Part shown: positions 52,186 through 60,717 of the stretch, piece after piece | Layout: every line of letters starts with the position of its first letter | How positions within the stretch are numbered: the stretch's first letter is position 1 | Source: Streptomyces sp. NBC_00510 | Lineage (GTDB): Bacteria > Actinomycetota > Actinomycetes > Streptomycetales > Streptomycetaceae | Assembly (NCBI GenBank): GCA_036013505.1 | Contig: CP107851.1 | Location: forward strand, 8,480,001 to 8,544,000 | DNA length: 64,000 nucleotides | Direction: 5' to 3' | The notes under the pieces: generated by a model | Told to the model about the DNA's origin: nothing | Seen by the model: only the letters and a program-made list of their open reading frames with translations | The model's database searches: none | Made by a program: the position numbers and the translations under genes

Positions 52186-52977
52186 ATGGTGAACGCGGTG
52201 ACGAACAGCCCCAGGGAGAGAGCAGTGACACCGGAGATCGACGAGCACTTCGCCGCCATCAAGGCGGAACACGGCGCCGACTCACTGGCCCGGGTGGAGC
52301 AGATGCTGGAGCCACGAGGCCTCACCGAACAGCGCCACCCGCTCCAGCAGGCGGCGAAGTGGGTGCTGCCGGGCATCCCGCAGATCCCGTGGCACGACCC
52401 GTACGCCTACCCCGAACTGCTCCCGCTGGTCCGCGCGCTGGAGAGCAACCACGCGCAGATCAAGGCCGAGCAGGAGGAAGCCTGGGCACGGCGGCGGGAG
52501 AGCTTCTCCGACTACGAGCACTACCTGGTCCGCCAGCGAAACTGGCAGGCCCTGTACCTCTACCGTGAGGGTGCTCTCGTGGAGGAGTCCGCACCGATAG
52601 CGCCGACCGCGTTCCGGGTGCTCGAGGAGAACGCCGTGAAGCCGGGCATCATCTGCCCACTTCTGGAGTCGCACTTCTCGACGCTGCTCGCCGGCGCCTC
52701 CATCGCACCCCACTGCGACCTGTGGAACTTCAGCATCAACCTGCACCTGGCCATCGACATCCCGGAAGGCGCGGGCATACGTGTCGCAGGCGAGACACGG
52801 CAGTGGCAGGAGGGCAAGAGCCTCCTGTTCGACTACTCCTTCGAGCACGAGGCGTGGAACCACGGAACGCGGACCCGGACGTGCCTCCTCGTGGACCTCT
52901 GGCACCCGGACACCACGCTGCCCGAACGGGCCGCGCTGGTCACGCTCATGACGGAGATCCGCAAGATGATGGGCTGA
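52186..52977 (+). CDS. Aspartyl/asparaginyl beta-hydroxylase-like 2OG oxygenase
   Basis: 263 residues from ATG 52186; GTG 52225 with AGGGAGAG upstream is an equally good start. The core matches the AspH cupin family: the first iron His in APHCDLWNFSINLHLAI near residue 175, the internal cofactor region RVAGETRQWQEGKSLLFDYSFEH, and a second His in HEAWNHG near 225. These use iron and 2-oxoglutarate to hydroxylate amino acids. It is divergent from the peptide synthetase and probably tailors its amino acid or peptide. Confidence 0.8.
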   Translation: MVNAVTNSPRERAVTPEIDEHFAAIKAEHGADSLARVEQMLEPRGLTEQRHPLQQAAKWVLPGIPQIPWHDPYAYPELLPLVRALESNHAQIKAEQEEAWARRRESFSDYEHYLVRQRNWQALYLYREGALVEESAPIAPTAFRVLEENAVKPGIICPLLESHFSTLLAGASIAPHCDLWNFSINLHLAIDIPEGAGIRVAGETRQWQEGKSLLFDYSFEHEAWNHGTRTRTCLLVDLWHPDTTLPERAALVTLMTEIRKMMG

Positions 52978-53011
52978 TCGTGTGCGGGATGGAGGTGGTG
53001 AACACCCGCCG

Positions 53012-53917
53012 CTACCGGTGGGTGGGCGCCAGTGATGCCACATAGGGGGCCAGTTTGGCGGGGCTCACCACCCACATGATGCGTTCGATGCCTCGCTCCG
53101 ACACATCGGCGGTCACGAGCGCCACCGCGTCACCACGGTTCGAGACGAGCGCAGCCGGCCTGCCGTTGGCCTCCACCCAGCGGATCTCTGTCTCAGGCCA
53201 GAAGCGCGGGGAGTAGGCGACAAGGGTCCTGGAGACGTCTGCTCGCCCGACGACCGGGATCCTGGATGCCCCGCGCATGCCCGCACCGTCGGCGTAACTG
53301 ACGACGTCCGCGGCGAGAAGTTCCTCAAGTGCCGCCAGATCACCGGTTCGCGCCGCCGATACGAACGCCTTCAGCAGACGCCGGTGTGCGGTGGAACTGA
53401 CCGGCTCCCTGCGTTCCGCCGCCAGATGCTTCCGGGCACGGCTCACCAACTGGCGCGTATTGGCTTCGCTGGTCTCCAGGATGTCCGCGACCTGCTTGTA
53501 CGGATAGTCGAAGGCTTCCCTCAGCACGTAGGCGGCCCGCTCCACGGGGTTCAGCTTCTCCAGCAGGAAGAGAACCGCCATGTCGAGCGCCTCGGCCCGT
53601 TCCGCTCCCAAGTGCGGATCCACGCTGGTGTCGACCGGCTCCGGAAGCCAGGGCCCGACGTACGACTCGCGCCGCATCCTGGCCGACTTGGCGCAGTTGA
53701 TCGCGAGACGGCTGGTGATCGTGGCAAGGAACGCCGTCGGATCCTGGACGCCGGCACGGTCGACGGTCTGCCACCGCAGCCAGGCATCCTGGACGATGTC
53801 CTCGGCCTCCGCGGCGCTGCCCAGCACGCGGTAGGCGATACCGAAGAGTCGGGGACGCGCCGCCATGAATTCCCTCGCGGTCTGCTCGAGGGAATCCGCG
53901 TCATCACCCGCAGGCAT
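53012..53917 (-). CDS. ECF41-type (SigJ-like) RNA polymerase sigma factor
   Basis: 301 residues. Sigma region 2 (AYRVLGSAAEAEDIVQDAWLRW), region 4 (VERAAYVLREAFDYPYKQVADIL with NTRQLVSRARKHL), then a SnoaL-like C-terminal domain typical of ECF41, which adjusts the sigma factor without a separate anti-sigma. ATG 53917 has GGAGG seven bases upstream. ECF41 genes often lie next to a carboxymuconolactone decarboxylase or oxidoreductase target; here the nearest such gene is the SDR at 54271. The stub at 1-342 is a relative. Confidence 0.92.
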   Translation of the reverse strand: MPAGDDADSLEQTAREFMAARPRLFGIAYRVLGSAAEAEDIVQDAWLRWQTVDRAGVQDPTAFLATITSRLAINCAKSARMRRESYVGPWLPEPVDTSVDPHLGAERAEALDMAVLFLLEKLNPVERAAYVLREAFDYPYKQVADILETSEANTRQLVSRARKHLAAERREPVSSTAHRRLLKAFVSAARTGDLAALEELLAADVVSYADGAGMRGASRIPVVGRADVSRTLVAYSPRFWPETEIRWVEANGRPAALVSNRGDAVALVTADVSERGIERIMWVVSPAKLAPYVASLAPTHR

Positions 53918-54270
53918 GAGTGGCCTCCAATTTCGCATCACCACGGCTGATGGCAGGCCCAGTGGGACGCGCGCTGAGCGGTGTGGTCCTGCTTACCGCA
54001 GGATCCAGGTCGGACCGCCCCCTGAACTCAATGCCGGATGAACGTATCACACTGTCCGATCATCACGATGGACGGCGTTTTTGCCCGGGTAGACGTAGGC
54101 ATCGCGCCAGGTGGACGGGCATATGGGCGCGCTACTGGCGTCGTTTCGGGGGAGGGCTGCCCACTCTTGATGCGGTTCCTCCATGACACTGTTGTGATGC
54201 TCACTGTCTGCCGTGTCACGTCGTGCCCGCGCGAGCCGGTCACGCTCATCCCTCCATGTACGCTGCATCC
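53918..54270. other. 353-base divergent gap, no gene
   Basis: Promoter space between the sigma factor and SDR genes. Short open frames have no domain. No strong hairpin or palindrome is clear. Confidence 0.4.
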
Positions 54271-55029
54271 ATGTCTGAGGGTGTAGCCATCACCGGTACC
54301 GCGCTGGTCACCGGGGCCTCGCGTGGCCTCGGCGCCGTGATCGCCCGACGTCTCGCGGCCGACGGACACCCGGTCGCCGTTGTGTACCGATCGGCGGCCG
54401 AAGCTGCTCGCCGGGTGGTGACGCACGTACGCGCCGCGGGCGGCACCGCCGAGGCCTTCGCCGCCGACGTGACCGACGAGGCCGCCGTCATCGACCTCGT
54501 GGCGGACGTGACGGCCCGCCTCGGCCCCGTTGCCACGCTCGTCGTCAACGCAACCGGCCCGCAGCCCGATGTGGATCCGGCAGCGGTGACCTGGCAGGAC
54601 CATCTCGCCCAGCTCTTGTTCTTCGTCAAGAGCCCCACACTGCTGATGCAGGCGGTGCTGCCGGCCATGCGCGAGCGCGGTGGCGGCCGGATCATCCAGA
54701 TCGGCTCGGATGTGCTGGAGCGCGCTGTGCCCGAGATGTCGGCCTACGTGGCCGCCAAGGCCGCCCAGCACAGCCTGACCAAGTCCTGGGCCCAAGCACT
54801 CGGCCCGTTCGGGATCACCGTGAACACCGTCGCCCCAGGTTGGATCCCGGTCGAACGGCATGCCGGAGCCGACCCGGAGTCCCTGGCCGCATACGCGGCC
54901 GAAGTGCCACTGGGACGCATGGGCCGACCGGAAGACGTCGCCGCCGCCGTGTCCTTCCTCGCAACACCGGACGCCGGCTTCATCACCGGCGAACGCATCA
55001 AGGTCAACGGTGGTATCGCCCTCGGCTAG
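54271..55029 (+). CDS. SDR-family oxidoreductase
   Basis: 252 residues. Classical SDR: TGASRGLGAVIARRL, active-site Ser in QIGSDV, YVAAKAAQ with Tyr/Lys, and the FabG-like end GFITGERIKVNGGIALG. ATG 54271 is chosen over longer in-frame starts since the Rossmann strand begins soon after; no ribosome site is present, so the mRNA may be leaderless. Convergent with an XRE regulator, four bases apart. Confidence 0.88.
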   Translation: MSEGVAITGTALVTGASRGLGAVIARRLAADGHPVAVVYRSAAEAARRVVTHVRAAGGTAEAFAADVTDEAAVIDLVADVTARLGPVATLVVNATGPQPDVDPAAVTWQDHLAQLLFFVKSPTLLMQAVLPAMRERGGGRIIQIGSDVLERAVPEMSAYVAAKAAQHSLTKSWAQALGPFGITVNTVAPGWIPVERHAGADPESLAAYAAEVPLGRMGRPEDVAAAVSFLATPDAGFITGERIKVNGGIALG

Positions 55030-55033
55030 CGGC

Positions 55034-55885
55034 TCAGCCGGACACGTCTATGCGCTGCGTGCCGATCACCGACAGGAGCCGTAGCGCCTCCTCGGCGGGA
55101 GAGCCAGGGTCTGCCGTGTAGATCACGACTTGCTGGTCGCGGTCGGTGATGTCGAGGACATCGCAGTTCACGGTGATGCGGCCGATCAGCGGGTGGTGGA
55201 CGGTCTTGCGCAGGGTGGGCTCGGCGCGCACGTCGTGGGCGGCCCACAGCCGGGCGAACTCCGCGCTGCCGGCGAGGAGGTCCTCCACCAGCGTCGCCAC
55301 CTCGGGATCGTCGGGGTAGCGGGCGGCGGTGGCACGCAGGTGCCGGGCCGCGGCGTGGGCGAACGCCTCCGCCTCGGATCGGTCGTACAGCAGCCCCTCA
55401 CGCGATCGCGGTGCGAGAAAGGCACGGCGGACCAGGTTGCGCTCGGGCCGGGACAGAGCCGAGAAGTCCGCCAGCAGGGCTGCCGCCAGGTCGTTCCAGG
55501 CGATCACCTCGTATGTCGCGGACAGCACGATCGCCGCGGCGTGCGGCAGCCGCCGCAGTAGGTCGAGGATGCTCTGCCGTACTTCACGCGGGGGCCCGGC
55601 CGGCGGGCCGGGCGGGGCGCCGGCGAGGTGGTGCAGGTGGTCGCGTTCGGCGTCCGACAGGCGCAGGGCCCGGGCCAGACCGGCGAGCACCTCGCGCGAC
55701 GGGCGCGGGCCGCGGGCCTGCTCCAGCCGGGTGTAGTACTCGGTCGAGATGAACGCCAGCAGCGCCACTTCCTCGCGGCGCAGCCCCGGGGTGCGGCGGC
55801 GAGGCCCGGCGGGCAGGCCCACGTCGGCAGGGGTGATGCGCTCACGCCTGCTGCGCAGGAAGCCTGCGAGCTCTCGTCTGTCCAC
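55034..55885 (-). CDS. XRE-family regulator with MmyB-like ligand domain
   Basis: 283 residues, a paralogue of the regulator at 18716. The helix-turn-helix hallmark is TPGLRREEVALLAFISTEYY, followed by the PAS-like domain (AWNDLAAALL, VHHPLIGRITVN). GTG 55885 follows GGGGGA. It faces an SDR gene across an 87-base gap that contains a 39-base palindrome, so it probably represses both itself and that SDR. Confidence 0.9.
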   Translation of the reverse strand: MDRRELAGFLRSRRERITPADVGLPAGPRRRTPGLRREEVALLAFISTEYYTRLEQARGPRPSREVLAGLARALRLSDAERDHLHHLAGAPPGPPAGPPREVRQSILDLLRRLPHAAAIVLSATYEVIAWNDLAAALLADFSALSRPERNLVRRAFLAPRSREGLLYDRSEAEAFAHAAARHLRATAARYPDDPEVATLVEDLLAGSAEFARLWAAHDVRAEPTLRKTVHHPLIGRITVNCDVLDITDRDQQVVIYTADPGSPAEEALRLLSVIGTQRIDVSG

Positions 55886-55909
55886 GTCCCCCAGTGTGCG
55901 CGGTGCTTC

Positions 55910-55948
55910 GGAGCCGATCCAGGTACCGCCGGTGCCTGGATCGGCTCC
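55910..55948. promoter_or_regulatory. 39-base palindromic operator between XRE and SDR genes
   Basis: Arms GGAGCCGATCCAGG and CCTGGATCGGCTCC match perfectly over 14 bases; the middle continues with ACCG/CGGT after one mismatch. It ends 24 bases before ATG 55973 and starts 24 bases upstream of GTG 55885, exactly between the divergent genes. Confidence 0.75.
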
Positions 55949-55972
55949 GCGGCCGGACGCAGGCTCGATGCC

Positions 55973-56773
55973 ATGGACAACGCACAGACCACCGACACCT
56001 CCATCCCCGCCGCCATGGGCCTGCTGGCCGGCAAAGTCGCCTTCATCACCGGTGCCGGTCGCGGTATCGGCGCCGCCGCAGCGCGGCTGTTCGCCCGGGA
56101 GGGCGCCCGGGTGCTGCTCGCGGCCCGCACGGAGGACCAGCTCAAGGCGGTGACCGAGGAAATCCGGGCGGCCGGCGGCACCGCCGAGTACGCGGTGTGC
56201 GACCTGGCCGACGGAGCCGGTGTCCGTGCCGCCGTCGACCGCGCCGTGGACCTGTACGGCCGGCTCGACGTCGCCTTCAACAACGCGGCGACCAGCGTGC
56301 CGCCGGCCCCGATGGACCAAGTGCCCGAGGTGGATTTCGACCACGTCTACGCCGTGAACCTCAAGGGTCCGTGGCTGGCCATGTCCGCCGAGGTCGCCGC
56401 CATCCGGGCCACCGCCGGCACGGGTGCGATCGTCAACAACTCATCCGTCGGCAGCCTGAGGGGCAATCCCACGCTGCCCGCCTACGGTGCGATGAAGCGC
56501 GCGGTCAACAGCCTCACAGAGTCGGCCGCCGTCACCTACGGCCCGGAGGGCATCCGCGTCAACGCCATCGCCCCCGGCACCACACTGACCGAGATGATCC
56601 GTGAGTGGAACGACCGCGCACCCGGCGTCGTCGACCAGCTCAACGCGCGCACCCCACTGCGCCGTGCGGCCGACCCCGACGAGATCGCCCAGGCCGCCGC
56701 CTGGCTCCTGAGCGACCGCGCCTCCTACGTGACCGGGGCCGTGCTCCCGGTTGACGGCGGCATGCAGGCATGA
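55973..56773 (+). CDS. SDR-family oxidoreductase (FabG-like)
   Basis: 266 residues. TGAGRGIGAAAARLF, FNNAATS, active-site Ser in NNSSVGS, Tyr/Lys in AYGAMKRA, and the ending SYVTGAVLPVDGG. ATG 55973 lies directly after the operator palindrome, with no ribosome site. Likely controlled by the facing XRE regulator. Substrate unknown. Confidence 0.9.
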   Translation: MDNAQTTDTSIPAAMGLLAGKVAFITGAGRGIGAAAARLFAREGARVLLAARTEDQLKAVTEEIRAAGGTAEYAVCDLADGAGVRAAVDRAVDLYGRLDVAFNNAATSVPPAPMDQVPEVDFDHVYAVNLKGPWLAMSAEVAAIRATAGTGAIVNNSSVGSLRGNPTLPAYGAMKRAVNSLTESAAVTYGPEGIRVNAIAPGTTLTEMIREWNDRAPGVVDQLNARTPLRRAADPDEIAQAAAWLLSDRASYVTGAVLPVDGGMQA

Positions 56774-56801
56774 GCCCGGGACACGCCTGAATGACCGGTC
56801 G

Positions 56802-56836
56802 CGGGCGGGTCCGGGGGCCGGCTTGCCTCCCGCCCG
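56802..56836. terminator. Weak hairpin between convergent SDR and TetR genes
   Basis: CGGGCGGG and CCCGCCCG arms around a 19-base loop in the 93-base gap. A tentative shared terminator. Confidence 0.3.
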
Positions 56837-56866
56837 CCACCGCGTCCCCTGGCGAACGGAACCGCT

Positions 56867-57418
56867 CTACGGCCGGAAGCCGTCGATCGCCAGTTCCAGC
56901 AGGCGGTTGGCCTGGGCGGCGCCTTCGGGATTGTCGGGGGTGCGCCACAGGCAGCTCATGAGCATGATGACGTCGACCGGGTCGATGCCGGGGCGTACCT
57001 CGCCGGCGTGTTCGCATGCGTCGAGGAGCCGGCCCACGGCCGCGGTGACAGGCGGCCACGAGGCGCTGACGACCTCTTGCGCGGCGGCGGAGTGCAGTGC
57101 TTCTCCCAGACCGTGCTTGATGCGCACGTAGGCGGCGAGGGTGGTGAACCAGTGCCTCAGCGCGTCCAGGGGGGCATGGGTGGCGAGAATGCCCGGCACG
57201 GAGTCCACCAGGCGGTCGACGTCGCGACGGTGGACCTCCAGGATCAGCGCCTCCCGGGTGGGGAAGTGGCGGTAGAGCGTGCCGGCGCCGACGCCCGCGC
57301 GTTTGGCGATCGAGTTGAGCGAGGCGTCCGGGGATTCGGCGAGCGCGTCGTGGGCGACCTGGAGGATCGCTTCCCGGTTCTTCAGCGCATCGGAGCGCTG
57401 CCGTGCGGCGTCGGGCAT
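56867..57418 (-). CDS. TetR-family regulator
   Basis: 183 residues. The helix-turn-helix is SIAKRAGVGAGTLYRHFPTR, followed by a TetR_C-type helical ligand domain. ATG 57418 follows CAGGAGG. It faces an aldo/keto reductase gene, and the 119-base gap holds two copies of one perfect palindrome, so it very likely represses both. Confidence 0.92.
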   Translation of the reverse strand: MPDAARQRSDALKNREAILQVAHDALAESPDASLNSIAKRAGVGAGTLYRHFPTREALILEVHRRDVDRLVDSVPGILATHAPLDALRHWFTTLAAYVRIKHGLGEALHSAAAQEVVSASWPPVTAAVGRLLDACEHAGEVRPGIDPVDVIMLMSCLWRTPDNPEGAAQANRLLELAIDGFRP

Positions 57419-57456
57419 GGGTCCTCCTGGCGTGCGGACGGCCGTCCGTTGCGAAA

Positions 57457-57507
57457 CGGAGAGCTCTCCGCTAACGTGGCCGAGGTCAAGCGGAGAGCTC
57501 TCCGCTT
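57457..57507. promoter_or_regulatory. Tandem TetR operators
   Basis: CGGAGAGCTCTCCG at 57457-57470 (perfect, 14 bases) and AAGCGGAGAGCTCTCCGCTT at 57488-57507 (perfect, 20 bases), centres 34 bases apart, about three helical turns. A third palindrome, CGGACGGCCGTCCG, lies at 57435-57448 in the tetR leader. Confidence 0.8.
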
Positions 57508-57537
57508 AGTGTCGTCCTCCATTGTAGGAGTCACCTC

Positions 57538-58578
57538 GTGCGCTACATCAAGCTCGGCCGCACCGGCCTCTCCCCGGTGGCCATCGGCGCCATGACCTAC
57601 GGCGAACCCGACCGCGGCCACCCCGTCTGGTCCCTGGACGAAGTGGCCAGCCGGCCGCTGATCAAGCATGCCCTGGAAGCGGGCATCAACTTCTTCGACA
57701 CCGCCAACCTCTACTCCTACGGCTCCAGTGAGGAGATCCTCGGCCGCGCGCTGAAGGACTACGCGAACCGCGACGACGTCGTCATCACCACCAAGGTCCG
57801 CCACGTCATGCGCCCCGGCAGCCCCAACGGCGGTGGCCTGTCCCGCAAGGCGATCATGAGCGAGGTCGAGCACAGCCTCCGTCGCCTGGGCACCGACCAC
57901 GTCGATGTCTTCATGATCCACCGCTTCGACAACGACACGCCGCTGGAGGAGACACTGGAGGCGCTGCACGACGTCGTGAAGTCCGGCAAGGCCCGCTACC
58001 TCGGCGCGTCCTCCATGCACGCCTGGCAGTTCGCCAAGGCCCTACACCTCCAGGAACGTCACGGCTGGGCCCGGTTCGTCACCCTGCAGGACCACTACAA
58101 CCTGCTCGCCCGCGAGGAGGAACGCGAAATGCTCCCGCTCTGTGCCGACGAGGGCGTCGCCACCGTGATCTGGAGCCCCCTGGCCCGCGGCCGCCTCGCC
58201 CGCCCCTTCGACCAGGCGAGCGCCGGGGAGCGCGCCGCGACCGACGGCGCCTACGCCGACACGCTCTACGGCAACACCGACAGCGACCGGCAGATCATCG
58301 ACGAGGTCGGCGCCATCGCCGCCGCCCGAGGCCGCACCCGCGCGCAGATCGCCCTCGCCTGGCTGCGCCGCAACCCCGTCGTCGCAGCGCCCATCGTGGG
58401 CGCCCGCACCATCCAGCAGATCGACGACGCCGTCGCGTCCCTCGACCTCGACATCACCGACGAGGAAGCCCGCCGCCTGGAAGCCCCCTACACCCCCCGC
58501 CACGACTTCCAGGGCATCTCCGACGTGCGTGAACTCGAGCGCATCAAAGCCGGCATCCCCGGCTACGCCAACGTCTGA
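57538..58578 (+). CDS. Aldo/keto reductase
   Basis: 346 residues. AKR barrel: Asp/Tyr in DTANLYSYGSSEE, Lys in TTKVRH, His in FMIHRFD, cofactor segment VGARTIQQIDD. Length and the repeated GSSEEILGRAL segment fit the YajO/IolS-type group. GTG 57538 follows AGGAG. Controlled by the facing TetR regulator, judged by the paired operators. Its inducer and substrate, probably the same or related carbonyl compound, are unknown. Confidence 0.9.
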   Translation: MRYIKLGRTGLSPVAIGAMTYGEPDRGHPVWSLDEVASRPLIKHALEAGINFFDTANLYSYGSSEEILGRALKDYANRDDVVITTKVRHVMRPGSPNGGGLSRKAIMSEVEHSLRRLGTDHVDVFMIHRFDNDTPLEETLEALHDVVKSGKARYLGASSMHAWQFAKALHLQERHGWARFVTLQDHYNLLAREEEREMLPLCADEGVATVIWSPLARGRLARPFDQASAGERAATDGAYADTLYGNTDSDRQIIDEVGAIAAARGRTRAQIALAWLRRNPVVAAPIVGARTIQQIDDAVASLDLDITDEEARRLEAPYTPRHDFQGISDVRELERIKAGIPGYANV

Positions 58579-58804
58579 CGCCGCGCCCGGCCGCGCCGAG
58601 GCCTTGTCGGCCCCGAGTCGAGCAACCGCTCCTGCCCACGTCGACCCGGTCCGTGGACAGATCGCCCGAACGAGAGACCTTGAGATCGGGTCCTGGGCCG
58701 GTGCAGGGCTCCCGCGAGGCACTCGGCGCCCGCCGCAGGCGATGAACCGCCCGGTGGTCACCGTGCAGGGGCCGCGGATGTGCCACCGTCGCCTGGTCGA
58801 CGGT

Positions 58805-59401
58805 TCAGTCTGGTCCGGTGCCCGCAGGTGGCCGCGTCTTGTGCTCGAGCATGGCGAGGAAGCTTTCGGCCGCGTCGTGGACGCGGTCTCGATCGCCGGT
58901 GGCGAGGAGGTCGAGCAGGAGACCGCGGATCGTGGCGATCACCAGGGTGGCCGTGCGCGTTGCCGTCGCCGGGTCGGTGTCTGCGCCCTGCGCGTCGCGT
59001 AGGGCGTTCATCCAGTCGGTCACGACGTGCTCCAGGAAGTCCGCGAACTGATCCGGCGCCTGGAGAGCGCGCCCGTAGACCGCGAAGAACAGCCTGAACT
59101 CGGCGCCCTGTTGAGGGTCGGAGGCCCGCTCCCAGACCGCGCGCACGGCCGTCGCCAGGTCTGGCTGGTCGCCGGCCGTGTCGCGGGTGGTCTGGAACAT
59201 GCGCTCCCGCAGGCGCCCGAGGACGGCTTGCAGCATCCGTTCCTTCGTGCCGAAGCGGTGCACCAACGTCGTGGGCGAAACCCCCAGGACCGCGGCGACG
59301 GGCCGCCACGACAGCTCGGAGAACCCGTACTCGACCGTGTAGTCGACCACGGCGTCGAGCAACTCGGCCCGCCTCTCGTGGTCTACGGGCCGCCCCGCCA
59401 T
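58805..59401 (-). CDS. TetR-family regulator
   Basis: 198 residues. The DNA-binding part is LSWRPVAAVLGVSPTTLVHRFGTK, with a helical ligand domain after it. ATG 59401 has GGAGGC close upstream; a longer in-frame start at 59473 would run through the operator. It faces an epimerase-like SDR gene, which it probably controls. Confidence 0.9.
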   Translation of the reverse strand: MAGRPVDHERRAELLDAVVDYTVEYGFSELSWRPVAAVLGVSPTTLVHRFGTKERMLQAVLGRLRERMFQTTRDTAGDQPDLATAVRAVWERASDPQQGAEFRLFFAVYGRALQAPDQFADFLEHVVTDWMNALRDAQGADTDPATATRTATLVIATIRGLLLDLLATGDRDRVHDAAESFLAMLEHKTRPPAGTGPD

Positions 59402-59439
59402 CACTGCCTCCGGATGCTGTTCACGACTTGACTTTTCTA

Positions 59440-59451
59440 GTACGACCGTAC
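59440..59451. promoter_or_regulatory. Palindrome GTACGACCGTAC, likely TetR site
   Basis: Arms GTACG/CGTAC around two bases in an AT-richer stretch between the divergent TetR (start 59401) and SDR (start 59527) genes. Confidence 0.6.
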
Positions 59452-59526
59452 AAAGAATAGTGGCCGACTTCAAGGGCCGCCCGCCGCGGATCCGCCCGGT
59501 GAGCGCCCGCGTCCTGGAGGTTCCGC

Positions 59527-60459
59527 ATGCGTGTTTTCGTCACCGGAGCGTCGGGCTGGATCGGCCGGGGGCTCGTTCCCGACTTGATCGCCGCCGGTCA
59601 CACAGTCGTCGGGCTCGCCCGCTCCGCTGCCGCGGCCCGAGCCCTTCAGGCCGCGGGGGCCGAGGTTCGGTCGGGGTCACTCGACGACCTGGAGACCTTG
59701 CGCGGGGCCGCCGCGTCGTCCGACGGGGTCATCCACCTCGCGTTCAAGCACGACATCGCCTTCGCCGGTGACTACGTCGGCGCCACCGAAGCCGACCGTG
59801 CGGCGATCGAGACATTCGGCGAGGCACTCAACGGCACCGGCAAGCCTTTCGTCATCGCCTCCGGCATCCTCGGCGTACTCGGACTCCCGCCAGGAGCAGT
59901 CGCCACCGAACGCGACGGACTGGCCGGGAGCGGGGATCGCACAGGACCGATCAGCGGTGCCGGCGGGCGGATGGCCAACGCCCACCACACGCTCGCGCTC
60001 GCCGACCACGGGATCCGCTCCTCCGTCGTGCGCCTCCCGCCGGCCACGCACGGCAACGGCGACAACGGGTTCATCCCGACCGCGATCAGCTTCGCCCGCG
60101 AGAAGGGCGCCGCGGCCTACGTCGCTGACGGCACCAACCGCTGGCCGTCCGTCCACCGCGACGACGCGGCACGGCTGTTCCGCCTCGCGCTGGAGTCCGC
60201 CCCGGCCGGGTCGGTGCTGCACGCGGTCGGCGACGAGGGCGTACCGATGCGCCAGGTCGCCGAGGTCTTCGCCGCGAACCTCGACGTTCCTGCCGTCTCC
60301 GTCACCCCGGAGCAGGCCGGAGGATACGTCGGCTGGCTCGGCGGGTTCTGGGGATTCGACGGCCCCGCTTCGTCGCAGATCACCCGCGACCTGCTCGGGT
60401 GGCAGCCGACCCGTCCCGGACTGATCGCCGACCTGAAGGACGGCCACTACTTCGCCTGA
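59527..60459 (+). CDS. NAD-dependent epimerase/dehydratase-family SDR
   Basis: 310 residues. Extended-SDR Rossmann domain: FVTGASGWIGRGLVPDL, then DGVIHLAFKHD and VVRLPPATHG. The usual YxxxK catalytic pair is not visible; the corresponding region reads GRMANAHHTLA, as in the atypical NAD(P)-binding reductases of this group. ATG 59527 follows CTGGAGG. Probably a reductase or NmrA-like enzyme under the facing TetR regulator. Confidence 0.87.
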   Translation: MRVFVTGASGWIGRGLVPDLIAAGHTVVGLARSAAAARALQAAGAEVRSGSLDDLETLRGAAASSDGVIHLAFKHDIAFAGDYVGATEADRAAIETFGEALNGTGKPFVIASGILGVLGLPPGAVATERDGLAGSGDRTGPISGAGGRMANAHHTLALADHGIRSSVVRLPPATHGNGDNGFIPTAISFAREKGAAAYVADGTNRWPSVHRDDAARLFRLALESAPAGSVLHAVGDEGVPMRQVAEVFAANLDVPAVSVTPEQAGGYVGWLGGFWGFDGPASSQITRDLLGWQPTRPGLIADLKDGHYFA

Positions 60460-60571
60460 GCGCGCCCCGCACATCCCGCACACCCGCTCTCCGCCACCCT
60501 GCTCCCTCGAGTCCCCCGGTCTTGAGGCCTTCGCGGGGTGTGGGCGCTCAGCCGCCCGCGTGCTCACGGGT

Positions 60572-60605
60572 GCGCCCCGCGCTCGGATTTACGAGCGCGG
60601 GGCGC
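60572..60605. terminator. Bidirectional terminator hairpin
   Basis: 14-bp perfect stem (GCGCCCCGCGCTCG/CGAGCGCGGGGCGC) with a GATTTA loop, midway in the gap between the convergent SDR and GH78 genes. Confidence 0.75.
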
Positions 60606-60717
60606 GGCGAGAACCGCGCCGGCCGGCGGTGGATGTCGCAATCCCCACCGAACCGGGATGGCCCTCGCCTGCTCCATCATCGGGCGCGCGTGTCACCGAC
60701 CACTTGGGACGACACAC

